From Amaranthus tricolor (lineage: Eukaryota; Streptophyta; Magnoliopsida; Caryophyllales; Amaranthaceae), in assembly GCF_026212465.1 (NCBI RefSeq), contig NC_080059.1, positions 22,778,159 through 22,842,158 on the forward strand: a stretch of DNA of 64,000 bases, written 5' to 3'. This document shows positions 26,800-39,346 of the stretch, in pieces. Every line of letters begins with the position of its first letter. Position 1 is the stretch's first letter. Below the pieces are notes generated by a model, which saw only the letters and a list, made by a program, of their open reading frames with translations, was not told the origin of the DNA and did no database searches. The position numbers and the translations under genes were made by a program.

Positions 26800-29030
26800 A
26801 TATACCAAATAGTGTTGTGTGCAAAGTTTCGTGCAAAACAAATCAAGTTTGAGCTACTTTATACGCGAAAGTGCCAAAAAAGCTTAATAACCCAAAAAAT
26901 CGCAACATAACACGTAATCTCTAGCATATTACGATAATTTTCAATTCTAACCACTTCAACACAATAATATATACGAAATAGTGTTGTGTGCAACATTTCG
27001 TGCAAAACAAACCATGTTTTAGCTACTTCATGCGCGAAAGTTACAAAAAAGATTAAAAACCCATAAAATCGCAACTTAACACGTAATTTCTAGCATATGA
27101 CGATGATTTTCAATTCTAACCACCTCAACACAATAATATATACCAAGTAGTGTTTTGTGCAAAGCTTCGTGCAAAACAAATTAAGTTTGAGCTACTTTAT
27201 GCGCAAAAGTGCCTAAAAAGCTTAAAAACCCGTAAAATCACAACTTAACACGTAATTTCTAGCATATGACTATTATTTTAAATTCTAACCACTTCAACAC
27301 AATAATATATACCAAATAGTTTGTGTGCAAAGTTTCGTGCAAATCAAGCCATGTTTGATCGACTTTATGCCAGAAAGTGCCAAATAAGCTTCAAAACCCA
27401 TAAAATCGCAACTTAACACGTAATTTCTTGCATATGACGATGAATTTTCAATTCTAACCGCTTCAACATAATAATATATACCAAATAGTGTGGTGTGCCA
27501 AGTTTCGTGGAAAACAAACCAAGTTTGAACTACTTTATGCGCGAAAGTGCGAAAAAACTTATAAACCCATAAAATCGCAACATAACACGTAATTTCTAGC
27601 AAATGACTATTATTTTGAATTCTAACCAATTCAACACCATAATATGTACCAAATAGTGTTGTGTGCCAAGTTTCGTGCATAACAAATCAAGTGTGAGCTA
27701 CTTTATGAGCGAAAGTGCCCAAAAAGCTTAAAAACCCATAAAATCGTAACTTAACATGAAATTTCTAGAATATGACTATGATTTGCAATTCTAACCACTT
27801 CAACAATAATATATACGAAATAGTGTTGTGTGCAAATTTTCCTGCAAAACAAACCAAGTTTGAGCTATTTTATGCGCGAAAGTGCCAAAAAAGCTTTAAA
27901 ACCCATAAAATCGAAACTTAACACGTAATTTCTAGCATATGACTATTATTTTCAATTCTAACAACTTCAACACAATAATATATACCAAATAGTGTTGTGT
28001 GCCAAGTTTCGTGCATAACAAATCAAGTATAAGCTACTTTATGCGCGAAAGTGCCGAAAAAGCTTAAAAACCCATAAAATCGCAACATAACACGTAATCT
28101 CTAACCACTTCAACACAATAATATATACCAAATAGTGTTGTGTGCAAAGTGTCGTGCAAAACAAACCATGTTTGAGCTACTTTATGCGCGAAAGTTCCAA
28201 AAAAGCTTTAAAACCCATAAAATCGCAACTTAACACGTAATTTCTAGCATATGACGATGATTTTCAATTCTAACCATTTAAACACAATAATATATACCAA
28301 AGAGTGTTGTGTGGAAAGTTTTGTGCAAAACACACCAAGTTTGAGCTATTTTATGCGCGAACGTGCCAAAAAAGCTTTAAAACCCATAAAATCGCAACTT
28401 AACACGTAATTTCTAGCATATGACGATGATTTTTAATTCTAACCACCTCAACACAATAATACATACCAAATAGTGTTGTGTGCAAAGTTTCGTGCAAAAC
28501 AAATCAAGTTTGAGCTACTTTATGCGTGAAAGTGCCTAAAAAGCTTAAAAACCCATAAAATCGCAACTTAACACGTAATTTTTAGCATATGGCTATTATT
28601 TTAATTTTTAACCACTTCAACACAATAATATATACCAAATAGTGTTGTGTGCCAAGTTTCGTGCAAAATAAACCAAGTTTGAACTACTTTATGCGCGCAA
28701 GTGCCAAAAAACTTAAAAACCTATAAAATCGCAACATAACACGTAATTTCTAGCAAATGACTATTATTTTGAATTCTAACCATTTAAACACCATAATATG
28801 TACCAAATAGTGTTGTGTGCCAAGTTTCGTGCATAACAAATCAAGTGTGAGCTATTTTATGCGCGAAAGTGCCCAAAAAGCTTACAAACCCATAAAATCG
28901 AAACTTAACACGTAATTTCTAGCATATGACTATTATTTTCAATTCTAACAACTTCAACACAATAATATATACCAAATAGTGTTGTGTGCAAAGTTTCGTG
29001 CAAAACAAATCAAGTTTGAGCTACTTTATG
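26800..29030. repeat. 4,025-bp-offset duplication, copy 1
   Basis: It corresponds to about 30.85-33.04 kb. Diagnostic matches: ATATACGAAATAG at 27811 and 31836; the deletion monomer at 28101 and 32126; GTGCGAAAAAACTTATAAACC near 27547 and its AACATATAAACC relative near 31570; CATATGGCTATTATTTTAA near 28588 and 32602. The start is approximate because the flanking monomers are similar. Confidence 0.75.
28081..28120. repeat. Monomer with a 26-bp box deleted (copy 1)
   Basis: The copy reads CACGTAATCTCTAACCACTTC. The 26 bp from AGCATATGAC to CAATTCT (phase 113-138) is missing, including the NdeI hexamer. The break falls between the two TCT motifs at phase 110-112 and 136-138. CATATG spacing across this point is 312 bp, which is 2 x 169 minus 26. 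Confidence 0.9.
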
Positions 29031-30849
29031 CGCGAAAGTGTCTAAAAAGCTTAAAAACCCTTAAAATCGCAACTTAACACGTAATCTCTAGCATATGATG
29101 ATGATTTTCAATTCTAACACTTCAACACAATAATATATACCAAATAGTGTTGTGTTCAAAGTTTCGTGCAAAACAAACCATGTTTGAGCTACTTTATTCG
29201 CGAAAGTTCCAAAAAAGCTTTAAAACCCATAAAATCGTAACTTAACACGTAATTTTTTAGCATATGACGATGATTTTCAATTCTAACAACTTAAACACAA
29301 TAATATATACCAAAGAGTATTGTGTGCAAAGTTTTGTACAAAACAAACCAAGTTTGAGCTATTTTATGCGCGAACGTGCCAAAAAAGCTTAAAAACCCAT
29401 AAAATCGCAACTAAACACGTATTTTGTAGCATATGACGATGATTTTCAATTCTAACCACCTCAACACAATAATATATACCAAATAGTGCTGTGTGCAAAG
29501 TTTCGTGCAAAACAAATCAAGTTTGAGCTACTTTATGCGCGAAAGTGCCAAAAAAGCTTAAGAACCCATAAAATCGCAACTTAGCACGTATTTTCTAGCA
29601 TATGACCATTATTTTCAATTCTAACAACTTCAACACAATAATATATACCATATAGTGTTGTGTGCCAAGTTTCGTGCAAAACAAATTAAGTTTGAGCTAC
29701 TTTATGCGCAAAAGTGCCTGAAAAGCTTAAAAACCCATAAAATCGCAACTTAACACGTAATTTCTAGCATATGACTATTATTTTAAATTCTAACCACTTC
29801 AACACAATAATATATACCAAATGGTGTTGTGTGCAAAGTTTCGTGCAAATCAAGCCATGTTTGATCGACTTTATGCGCGAAAGTGCCAAATAAGCTTCAA
29901 AACCTATAAAATCGCAACTTAACACGTAATTTCTTGCATATGATGATGTATTTTCAATTCTGACCGCTTCAACACAATCATTTATACCAAATAGTGTTGT
30001 GTGCCAAGTTTCGTGCAAAACAAACCAAGTTTGAACTACTTTATGCGCGAAAGTGCCAAAAAACTTAAAAACCCATAAAATCGCAACATAACACGTAATT
30101 TCTAGTAAATGACTATTATTTTGAATTCTAACCATTTCAACACAATAATATGTACCAAATAGTGTTGTGTGCCAAGCTTCGTGCATAACCAATCAAGTGT
30201 CAGCTACTTTATGCGCGAAAGTGCCCAAAAAGCTTAAAAACCCATAAAATCGCAACTTAACATGTAATTTCTAGCATATGACTATGATTTGCAATTCTAA
30301 CCACTTCAATAATAATATATACCAAATAGTGTTGTGTGCAAAGTTTCGTACAAAACAAACCAAGTTTGAGCTACTTTATGCGCGAAAGTGCCAAAAAAGC
30401 TTAAAAACCTATAAAATCGCAACATAACACGTAATCACTAGTAGATGACGATGATTTTCAATTCTAACCACTTCAACACAATAATATATACCAAATAGTG
30501 TTGTGTGCAAAGTTTCGTGCAAAACAAACCATCTTTGAGCTACTTTATGCGCGAAAGTTCGTAAAAAGCTTAAAAACCCATAAAATCGAAACTTAACACG
30601 TAATTTCTAGCATATGACTATCATTTTCAATTCTAACAACTTCAACACAATAATATATACCAAATAGTGTTGTGTGCAAAGTTTCGTGCAAAACAAACCA
30701 TGTTTGATCAACTTTATACGCGAAAGTGTCTAAAAAGCTTAAAAACCATAAAATCGCAACTTAACTCGTAATTCTAGCATATGACTATTATTTTCACTTC
30801 TAACCACTTTAACACAATAATATATACCAAATAGTGTTGTGTGCAAAGT

Positions 30850-33045
30850 TTCGTGCAAAACAAAAACCAAGTTTGAGCTACTTTATACGCGAAAGTGCCA
30901 AAAAAGCTTAAAAACCCATAAAATCGCAACTTAACACGTAATCTCTAGCATAGGACGATGATTTTCAATTCTAACCACTTCAACACAATAATATATACCA
31001 AATAGTGTTGTGTGCAAAGTTTCGTGCAAAACAAACCATGTTTGAGCTACTTTATACGCGAAAGTTCCAAAAAAGATTAAAAACCCATAAAATCGAAACT
31101 TAACACGTAATTTCTAGCATATGACGATGATTTTCAATTCTAACCACCTCAACCCAATAGTATATACCAAGTAGTGTTTTGTGCAAAGTTTCATGCAAAA
31201 CAAATTAAGTTTGAGCTACTTTATGCGCAAAAGTGCATAAAAAGCTTAAAAACCCATAAAATCGCAACTTAACACGTAATTTCAAGCATATGAGTATTAT
31301 TTTAAATTCTAACCAATTCAACACAATAATATATACCAAATAGTGTTGTGTGCAAAGTTTCGTGCAAATCAAGGCATGTTTGATCGACTTTATGCGCGAA
31401 AGTGCCAAATAAGCTTCAAAACCCATAAAATCGCAACTTAACACGTAATTTCTTGCATATGACGATGAATTTTCAATTCTACCCGCTTCAACACAATAAT
31501 ATATACCAAATAGTGTTGTGTGCCAAGTTTCGTGGAAAACAAACCAAGTTTGAAATACTTTATGCGCGAATGTGCGAAAAAACATATAAACCCATAAAAT
31601 CGCAACATAACACGTAATTTCTAGCAAATGACTATTATTTTGAATTCTAACCAATTCAACACCATAATATGTACCAAATAGTGTTGTGTGCCAAGTTTCG
31701 TTCATAACAAATCAAGTGTGAGCTACTTTATGAGCGAAAGTGCCCAAAAAGCTTAAAAACCCATAAAATGGTAACTTAACATGAAATTTCTAGCATATGA
31801 CTATGATTTGCAATTCTAACCACTTCAACAATAATATATACGAAATAGTGTTGTGTGCAAATTTTCGTGCAAAACAAACCAAGTTTGAGCTATTTTATGC
31901 GCGAAAGTGCCAAAAAAGTTTAAAAACCCATAAAATCGAAACTTAACACGTAATTTCTAGCATATGACTATTATTTTCAATTCTAACAACTTCAACACAA
32001 TAATATATACCAAATAGTGTTGTGTGCCAAGTTTCGTGCATAACAAATCAAGTGTAAGCTACTTTATGCGCGAAAGTGCCGAAAAAGCTTAAAAACCCAT
32101 AAAATCGCAACATAACACGTAATCTCTAACCACTTCAACACAATAATATATACCAAATAGTGTTGTGTGCAAAGTGTCGTGCAAAACAAACCATGTTTGA
32201 GCTACTTTATGCGCGAAAGTACCAAAAAAGCTTTAAAACCCATAAAATCGCAACTTAACACGTAATTTCTAGCATATGACGATGATTTTCAATTCTAACC
32301 ATTTAAACACAATAATATATACCAAAGAGTGTTGTGTGGAAAGTTTTGTGCAAAATACACCAAGTTTGAGCTATTTTATGCGCGAACGTGCCAAAAAAGC
32401 TTTAAAACCCACAAAATCGCAACTTAACACATAATTTCTAGCATATGACGATGATTTTTAATTCTAACCACCTCAACACAATAATACATACCAAATAGTG
32501 TTGTGTGCAAAGTTTCGTGCAAAACAAATCAAGTTTGAGCTACTTTATGCGTGAAAAAGCTTAAAAACCCATAAAATCGCAACTTAACACGTAATTTCTA
32601 GCATATGGCTATTATTTTAAATTTTAACCACTTCAACACAATAATATATACCAAATAGTGTTGTGTGCCAAGTTTCGTGCAAAATAAATCAAGTTTGAAC
32701 TACTTTATGCGCGCAAGTGCCAAAAAACTTAAAAACCTATAAAATCGCAACATAACACGTAATTTCTAGAAAATGAATATTATTTTGAATTCTAACCATT
32801 TAAACACCATAATATGTACCAAATAGTGTTGTGTGCCAAGTTTATTGCATAACAAATCAAGTGTGAGCTATTTTATGCGCGAAAGTGCCCAAAAAGCTTA
32901 CAAACCCATAAAATCGAAACTTAACACGTAATTTCTAGCATATGACTATTATTTTCAATTCTAACAACTTCAACACAATAATATATACCAAATAGTGTTG
33001 TGTGCAAAGTTTCGTGCAAAACAAATCAAGTTTGAGCTACTTTAT
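30850..33045. repeat. 4,025-bp-offset duplication, copy 2
   Basis: Second copy of the 26.8-29.0 kb block, carrying the same 26-bp-deleted monomer. An extra 9-bp deletion near 32553 (GCGTGAAAAAGC, missing the AGTGCCT region) reduces the offset to about 4,016 bp towards the right end. It then joins a monomer series resembling 26.85-27.25 kb. Confidence 0.75.
32106..32145. repeat. Monomer with a 26-bp box deleted (copy 2)
   Basis: Same breakpoint and same missing 26 bp as at 28101, 4,025 bp upstream, so it was inherited through the block duplication and is not an independent event. Confidence 0.9.
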
Positions 33046-36000
33046 ACGCGAAAGTGCCAAAAAAGCTTAAAAACCCATAAAATCGCAACTTAACACGTAA
33101 TCTCTAGCATATTACGATGATTTTCAATTCTTACCACTTCAACACAATAATATATACGAAATAGTGTTGTGTGCAAAGTTTGGTGCAAAACAAACCATGT
33201 TTGAGCTACTTTATGCGCGAAAGTTAGAAAAAAGATTAAAAAACCCATAAAATCGCAACTTAACACGTAATTTCTAGCATATGACGATGATTTTCAATTA
33301 TAACCACCTCAACACAATAATATATACCAAGTAGTGCTTTGTGCAAAGCTTCGTGCAAAACAAATTAAGTTTGAGCTACTTTATGCGCAAAAGTGCCTAA
33401 AAAGCTTAAAAACCCGTAAAATCACAACTTAACACATAATTTCTAGCATATGACTATTATTTGAAATTCTGACCACTTCAACACAATAATATATACCAAA
33501 TAGTGTTGTGTGCAAAGTTTCGTGCAAATCAAGCTATGTTTGATCGACTTTATGCGCGAAAGTGCCAAATAGGCTTCAAAACCCATAAAATCGCAACTTA
33601 ACACGTAATTTCTTGCATATGACGATGAATTTTCAATTCTAACCGCTTCAACACAATAATATATACCAAATAGTGTTGTGTGCCAAGTTTCGTGCAAAAC
33701 AAACCAAGTTTGAACTACTTTATGCGCGAAAGTGCGAAAAAACTTAAAAACCCATAAAATCGCAACATAACACGTAATTTCAAGCAAATGACTATTATTT
33801 TGAATTCTAACCAATTCAACACCATAATATGTACCAAATAGTGTTGTGTGCCAAGTTTCGTGCATAACAAATCAAGTATAAGCTACTTTATGCGCGAAAG
33901 TGCTGAAAAAGTTTAAAAACCCATAAAATCGCAACTTAACATGTAATTTCTAGCACATGACTATGATTTTCAATTCTAACCACTTCAACAATAATATATA
34001 CCAAATAGTGTTGTGTGCAAAGTTTCGTGCAAAACAAACCAAGTTTGAGCTACTTTATGCGCGAAAGTGCCAAAAAAGCTTAAAAACCCATAAAATCGCA
34101 ACATAACACGTAATCTCTAGCATATGACGATGATTTTCAATTCTAACCATTTAAACACAATAATATATACCAAAGAGTGTTGTGTGGAAAGTTTTGTGGA
34201 AAACACACCAACTTTGAGCTATTTTATGCGCGAACGTGCCAAAAAAGCTTAAAAACCCATAAAATCGCAACTTAACACGTAATTTCTAGCATATGACGAT
34301 GATTTTCAATTCTAACCACCTCAACACAATAATACATACCAAATAGTGTTGTGTGCAAAGTTTCGTGCAAAACAAATCAAGTTTGAGCTACTTTTTGCGC
34401 GAAAGTCCCTTAGAGCTTAAAAACCCATAAAATTGCAACTTAACACGTAATTTCTAGCATATGGCTTTTATTTTAAATTTTAACCACTTCAACACATTAA
34501 TATATACAAAATAGTGTTGTGTGCAAGGTTTCGTGCAAAACAAACCACGTTTGATCGACCTTATGCGCGTAAGTTCCAAATAAGCTTAAAAACCCATAAA
34601 GTCGCAACTTAACACGTAATTTCTTGCATATGACGATGAATATTGAATTCTAACTGCTTCAACACAATAATATATACCAAATAGTGTTGTGTGCCAAGTT
34701 TCGTGGAAAACAAACTAAATTTGAGCTACTTTATGCGCGAAAGTGCCAAAAAACATAAAAACCCATAAAATCGCAACATAACACGTAATTTCTAGCAAAT
34801 GACTATTTTTTTGAATTCTAACCATTTCAACACCATAATATATACCAAATAGTATTGTGCGCCAAGTTTCGTCCACAACAAATCAAGTTTGAGCTATTTT
34901 ATGCGCGAAAGTGCCAAAAAAGCTTAAAAACTCATAAAATCGCAACTTAACCACGTTTTTTCTAGCATATGACTATTATTTTCAATTCTAACCACTTCAA
35001 CACAATAATATATACCATATAGTGTTGTGTGCCATGTTTCGTGCAAACAAATCAAGTTTGAGCTACTTTATGCGCGAAGGTGTCTATAAAGCTTAAAAAC
35101 CCATAAAATCGCAACTTAACACGTAATCTCTAGCATATGACGATGATTTTCAATTCTAACCGCTTCAACACAATAATATATACCAAATAGTGTTGTGTGC
35201 AAAGTATTGTGCAAAACACACCAAGTTTGAGCTACTTTATGCGCGAAAGTGCCAAAAAAGTTTATAAACCCATAAAATCGCAACATAACAAGTAATCTCT
35301 AGCATATTACGATGATTTTCAATTCTTACCACTTCAACACAATAATATGTACAAAATAGTGTTGTGTGCAAACTTTCGTGCAAAACAAACCATGTTTGAG
35401 CTACTTTATGCGCGAAAGTTAGAAAAAAGATTAAAAACCCATAAAATCGCAACATTAACACGTAATTTCTAGCATATGACGATGATTTTCAATTCTAACC
35501 ACCTCAACACAATAATATATACCAAGTAGTGTTTTGTGCAAAGCTTCGTGCAAAACAAATTAAGTTTGAGCTACTTTATGCGCAAAAGTGCCTAAAAAGC
35601 TTAAAAACCCGTAAAATCACAACTTAACACGTAATTTCTAGCATATGACTATTATTTTAAATTCTGACCACTTCAACACAATAATATATACCAAATAGTG
35701 TTGTGTGCAAAGTTTCGTACAAATCAAGCCATGTTTGATCGACTTTATGCGCGAAAGTGCCAAATAGGCTTCAAAACCCATAAAATCGCAACTTAACACG
35801 TAATTTCTTGCATATGACGATGAATTTTCAATTCTAACCGCTTCAACACAATAATATATACCAAATAGTGTTGTGTGCCAAGTTTCGTGCAAAACAAACC
35901 AAGTTTGAACTACTTTATGCGCGAAAGTGCGAAAAAACTTAAAAACCCATAAAATCGCAACATAACACGTAATTTCAAGCAAATGACTATTATTTTGAAT

Positions 36001-39000
36001 TCTAACCAATTCAAAACCATAATATGTACCAAATAGTGTTGTGTGCCAAGTTTCGTGCATAACAAATCAAGTGTAAGCTACTTTATGCGCGAAAGTGCCG
36101 AAAAAGTTTAAAAACCCATAAAATCGCAACTTAACATGTAATTTCTAGCACATGACTATGATTTTAAATTCTAACCACTTCAACAATAATATATACCATA
36201 TAGTGTTGTGTGCAAAGTTTCGTGCAAAACAAACCAAGTTTGAGCTACTTTATGCGCGAAAGTGCCAAAAAAGCTTAAAAAACCCATAAAATCGCAACAT
36301 AACACGTAATCTCTAGCATATGACGATGATTTTCAATTCTAACCACTTCAACACAATAATATATCCAAAATAGTGTTGTGTGGAAAGTTTTGTGCAAAAC
36401 ACACCAACTTTGAGCTATTTTATGCGCGAACGTGCCAAAAAGCTTAAAAACCCATAAAATCGCAACTTAACACGTAATTTCTAGCATATGACGATGATTT
36501 TCAATTCTAACCATTTAAACACAATAATATATACCAAATAGTGTTGTGTGCAAAGTTTTGTGCAAAACACACCAACTTTGAGCTATTTTATGCGCGAACG
36601 TGCCAAAAAAACGTAAAAACCCATAAAATCGCAACTTAACACGTAATTTCTAGCATATGACGATGATTTTCAATTCTAACCACCTCAACACAATAATACA
36701 TACCAAATAGTGTTGTGTGCAAAGTTTCGTGCAAAACAAATCAAGTTTGAGCTACTTTATGCGTGAAAGTGCCTAAAAAGCTTAAAAACCCATAAAATCG
36801 CAACTTAACACGTAATTTCTAGCATATGGCTATTATTTTAAATTTTAACCACTTCAACACAATAATATATACCAAATAGTGTTGTGTGCCAAGTTTCGTG
36901 CAAAATAAACCAAGTTTGAACTACTTTATGCGCGCAAGTGCCAAAAAACTTAAAACCTATAAAATCGCAACATAACACGTAATTTCTAGAAAATGAATAT
37001 TATTTTGAATTCTAACCATTTAAACACCATAATATGTACCAAATAGTGTTGTGTGCCAAGTTTATTGCATAACAAATCAAGTGTGAGCTATTTTATGCGC
37101 GAAAGTGCCCAAAAAGCTTACAAACCCATAAAATCGAAACTTAACACGTAATCTCTAGCATATTACGATGATTTTCAATTCTTACCACTTCAACACAATA
37201 ATATATACGAAATAGTGTTGTGTGCAAAGTTTGGTGCAAAACAAACCATGTTTGAGCTACTTTATGCGCGAAAGTTAGAAAAAAAGATTAAAAAACCCAT
37301 AAAATCGCAACTTAACACGTAATTTCTAGCATATGACGATGATTTTCAATTCTAACCACCTCAACACAATAATATATACCAAGTAGTGCTTTGTGCAAAG
37401 CTTCGTGCAAAACAAATTAAGTTTGAGCTACTTTATGCGCAAAAGTGCCTAAAAAGCTTAAAAACCCGTAAAATCACAACTTAACACGTAATTTCTAGCA
37501 TATGACTATTATTTTAAATTCTAACCACTTCAACACAATAATATATACCAAATAGTTTGTGTGCAAAGTTTCGTGCAAATCAAGCCATGTTTGATCGACT
37601 TTATGCCCGAAAGTGCCAAATAGGCTTCAAAACCCATAAAATCGTAACTTAACACGTAATTTCTTGCATATGACGATGAATTTTGAATTCTAACCGCTTC
37701 AACACAATAATATATACCAAATAGTGTTGTGTGCCAAGTTTCGTGCAAAACAAACTAAATTTGAGCTACTTTATGCGCGAAAGTGCCAAAAAACTTAAAA
37801 ACCCATAAAATCGCAACATAACACGTAATTTCTAGAAAATGACTATTATTTTGAATTCTAACCATTTCAACACCATAATATTGACCAAATAGTATTGTGC
37901 GCCAAGTTTCGTACACAACAAATCAAGTTTGAGCTATTTTTTTTCGCGAAAGCGCCAAAATAGCTTAAAAACTCATAAAATCGCAACTTAACACGTAATT
38001 TCTAGCATATGACTATTATTTTCAATTCTAACCACTTCAACACAATAATATATACCAAATAGTATTTTGTGCAAAGTTTCGTGCAAAACAAACCATGTTT
38101 GATCGACCTTATGCGCGTAAGTGCCAAATAAGCTTAAAAACCCATAAAGTCGCAACTTAACACGTAATTTCTTGCATATGACGATGAATTTTGAATTCTA
38201 ACCGCTTCAACACAATAATATATACCAAATAGTGTTGTGTGCCAAGTTTCGTGGAAAACAAACTAAATTTGAGCTACTTTATGCGCGAAAGTGCAAAAAA
38301 ACATAAAAACCCATAAAATCGCAACATAACACGTAATCTCCAGCATATTACGATGATTTTCAATTCTAACCACTTCAACACAATAATATATACGAAATAG
38401 TGTTGTGTGCAACGTTTCGTGCAAAACAAACCATGTTTGAGCTACTTTATGCGCGAAAGTGTCTATAAAGCTTAAAAAACCCATAAAATTGCAACTTAAC
38501 ACGTAATCTCTAGCATATGACGATGATTTTCAATTCTAATCGCTTCAACACAATAATATATACCAAATAGCGTTGTGTGCAAAGTATTGTGCAAAACACA
38601 CCAAGTTTGAGCTACTTTATGCGCGAAAGTGCCAAAAAAAGTTTATAAACCCATAACATCGCAACTTAACAAGTAATTTCTAGCATATGACGATGATTTT
38701 CAATTCTAACCACCTCAACACAATAATATATACCAAATAGTGTTGTGTGCAAAGTTTCGTGCAAAACAAATCAAGTTTGAGCTACTTTATGCGCGAAAGT
38801 GCCTAAAAAGCTTAAAAACCCATAAAATCGCAACTTAACACGTAATTTCTAGCATATGACTATTATTTTAAATTTTAAGCACTTCAATACAATAATATAT
38901 ACCAAATAGTGTTGTGTGCAAAGTTTCGTGCAAAACAAACCATGTTTGATCGACTTTATCCGCGAAAGTGCCAAATAAGCATAAAAACCCATAAAATCGC

Positions 39001-39077
39001 AACTTAACACGTAATTTCTTGCATATCACGACGAATTTTCAATTCTAACCGCTTCAACACAATAATATATACCAAAT

Positions 39078-39246
39078 AGTGTTGTGTGCCAAGTTTCGTG
39101 CAAAACAAACCAAGTTTGAGCTACTTTATGCGCGAAAGTGCCAAAAAAGCTTAAAAACCCATAAAATCGTAACTTAACACGTAATTTCTAGCATATGACG
39201 ATGATTTTCAATTCTAACCACTTCAACACAATAATATATACCAAAT
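39078..39246. repeat. Exemplar 169-bp satellite monomer
   Basis: This copy is exactly 169 bp and close to the consensus I read across the array. Landmarks by phase: AGTGTTGTG at 1-9; AAGTTT at 14-19 and again at 35-40; GCGCG at 53-57; AAGCTT at 70-75; TCT at 110-112 and again at 136-138, exactly 26 bp apart; CATATG at 115-120; CAACAC at 147-152, which can pair with GTGTTG at 2-7 of the next monomer across an 18-nt AT-rich spacer. The consensus holds six CpG sites and about 34% GC by hand count. The repeated AAGTTT and TCT motifs matter because rearrangement breakpoints elsewhere in the array fall on them. Confidence 0.95.
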
Positions 39247-39346
39247 NNNNNNNNNNNNNNNNNNNNNNNNNNNNNNNNNNNNNNNNNNNNNNNNNNNNNN
39301 NNNNNNNNNNNNNNNNNNNNNNNNNNNNNNNNNNNNNNNNNNNNNN
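39247..39346. other. Assembly gap 2 (100 N)
   Basis: A run of exactly 100 N. The left flank ends at phase 169 and the right flank resumes at phase 4, so the true missing length should be about 3 bp plus whole monomers, not 100. It sits exactly where the 1,523-bp tandem HOR begins, which suggests assembly failure or collapse in near-identical copies. Confidence 0.97.

Larger units (their letters stand above)
25064..39246. repeat. Nested duplication domain
   Basis: Blocks with shared rare variants recur at several offsets. 27.1-29.0 kb matches 31.1-33.0 kb at offset 4,025 bp. 33443-33865 matches 35638-36060 at 2,195 bp. 32.4-33.4 kb matches 36.6-37.5 kb at about 4,221 then 4,051 bp. The rare GCTACTTTTTGCGCG with TTAGAGC variant recurs near 26181, 34391 and 42606, about 8.2 kb apart. 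Offsets are near whole numbers of monomers. The order is overlapping rather than a single clean HOR, so several duplication rounds are layered. Confidence 0.75.

Noticed and set aside
31205..31705. Longest open reading frame, 166 aa, minus strand
   Set aside because: It is pure satellite: three consecutive monomers read in three successive frames, because 169 is not a multiple of 3. There is no domain, no conserved frame between copies and no flanking gene structure.
39078..39246. Tandem promoters or terminators suggested by AATATATA and the junction dyad in each monomer
   Set aside because: AT-rich sequence makes TATA-like strings expected by chance. There is no gene to serve, and the dyad has no adjoining T-run.
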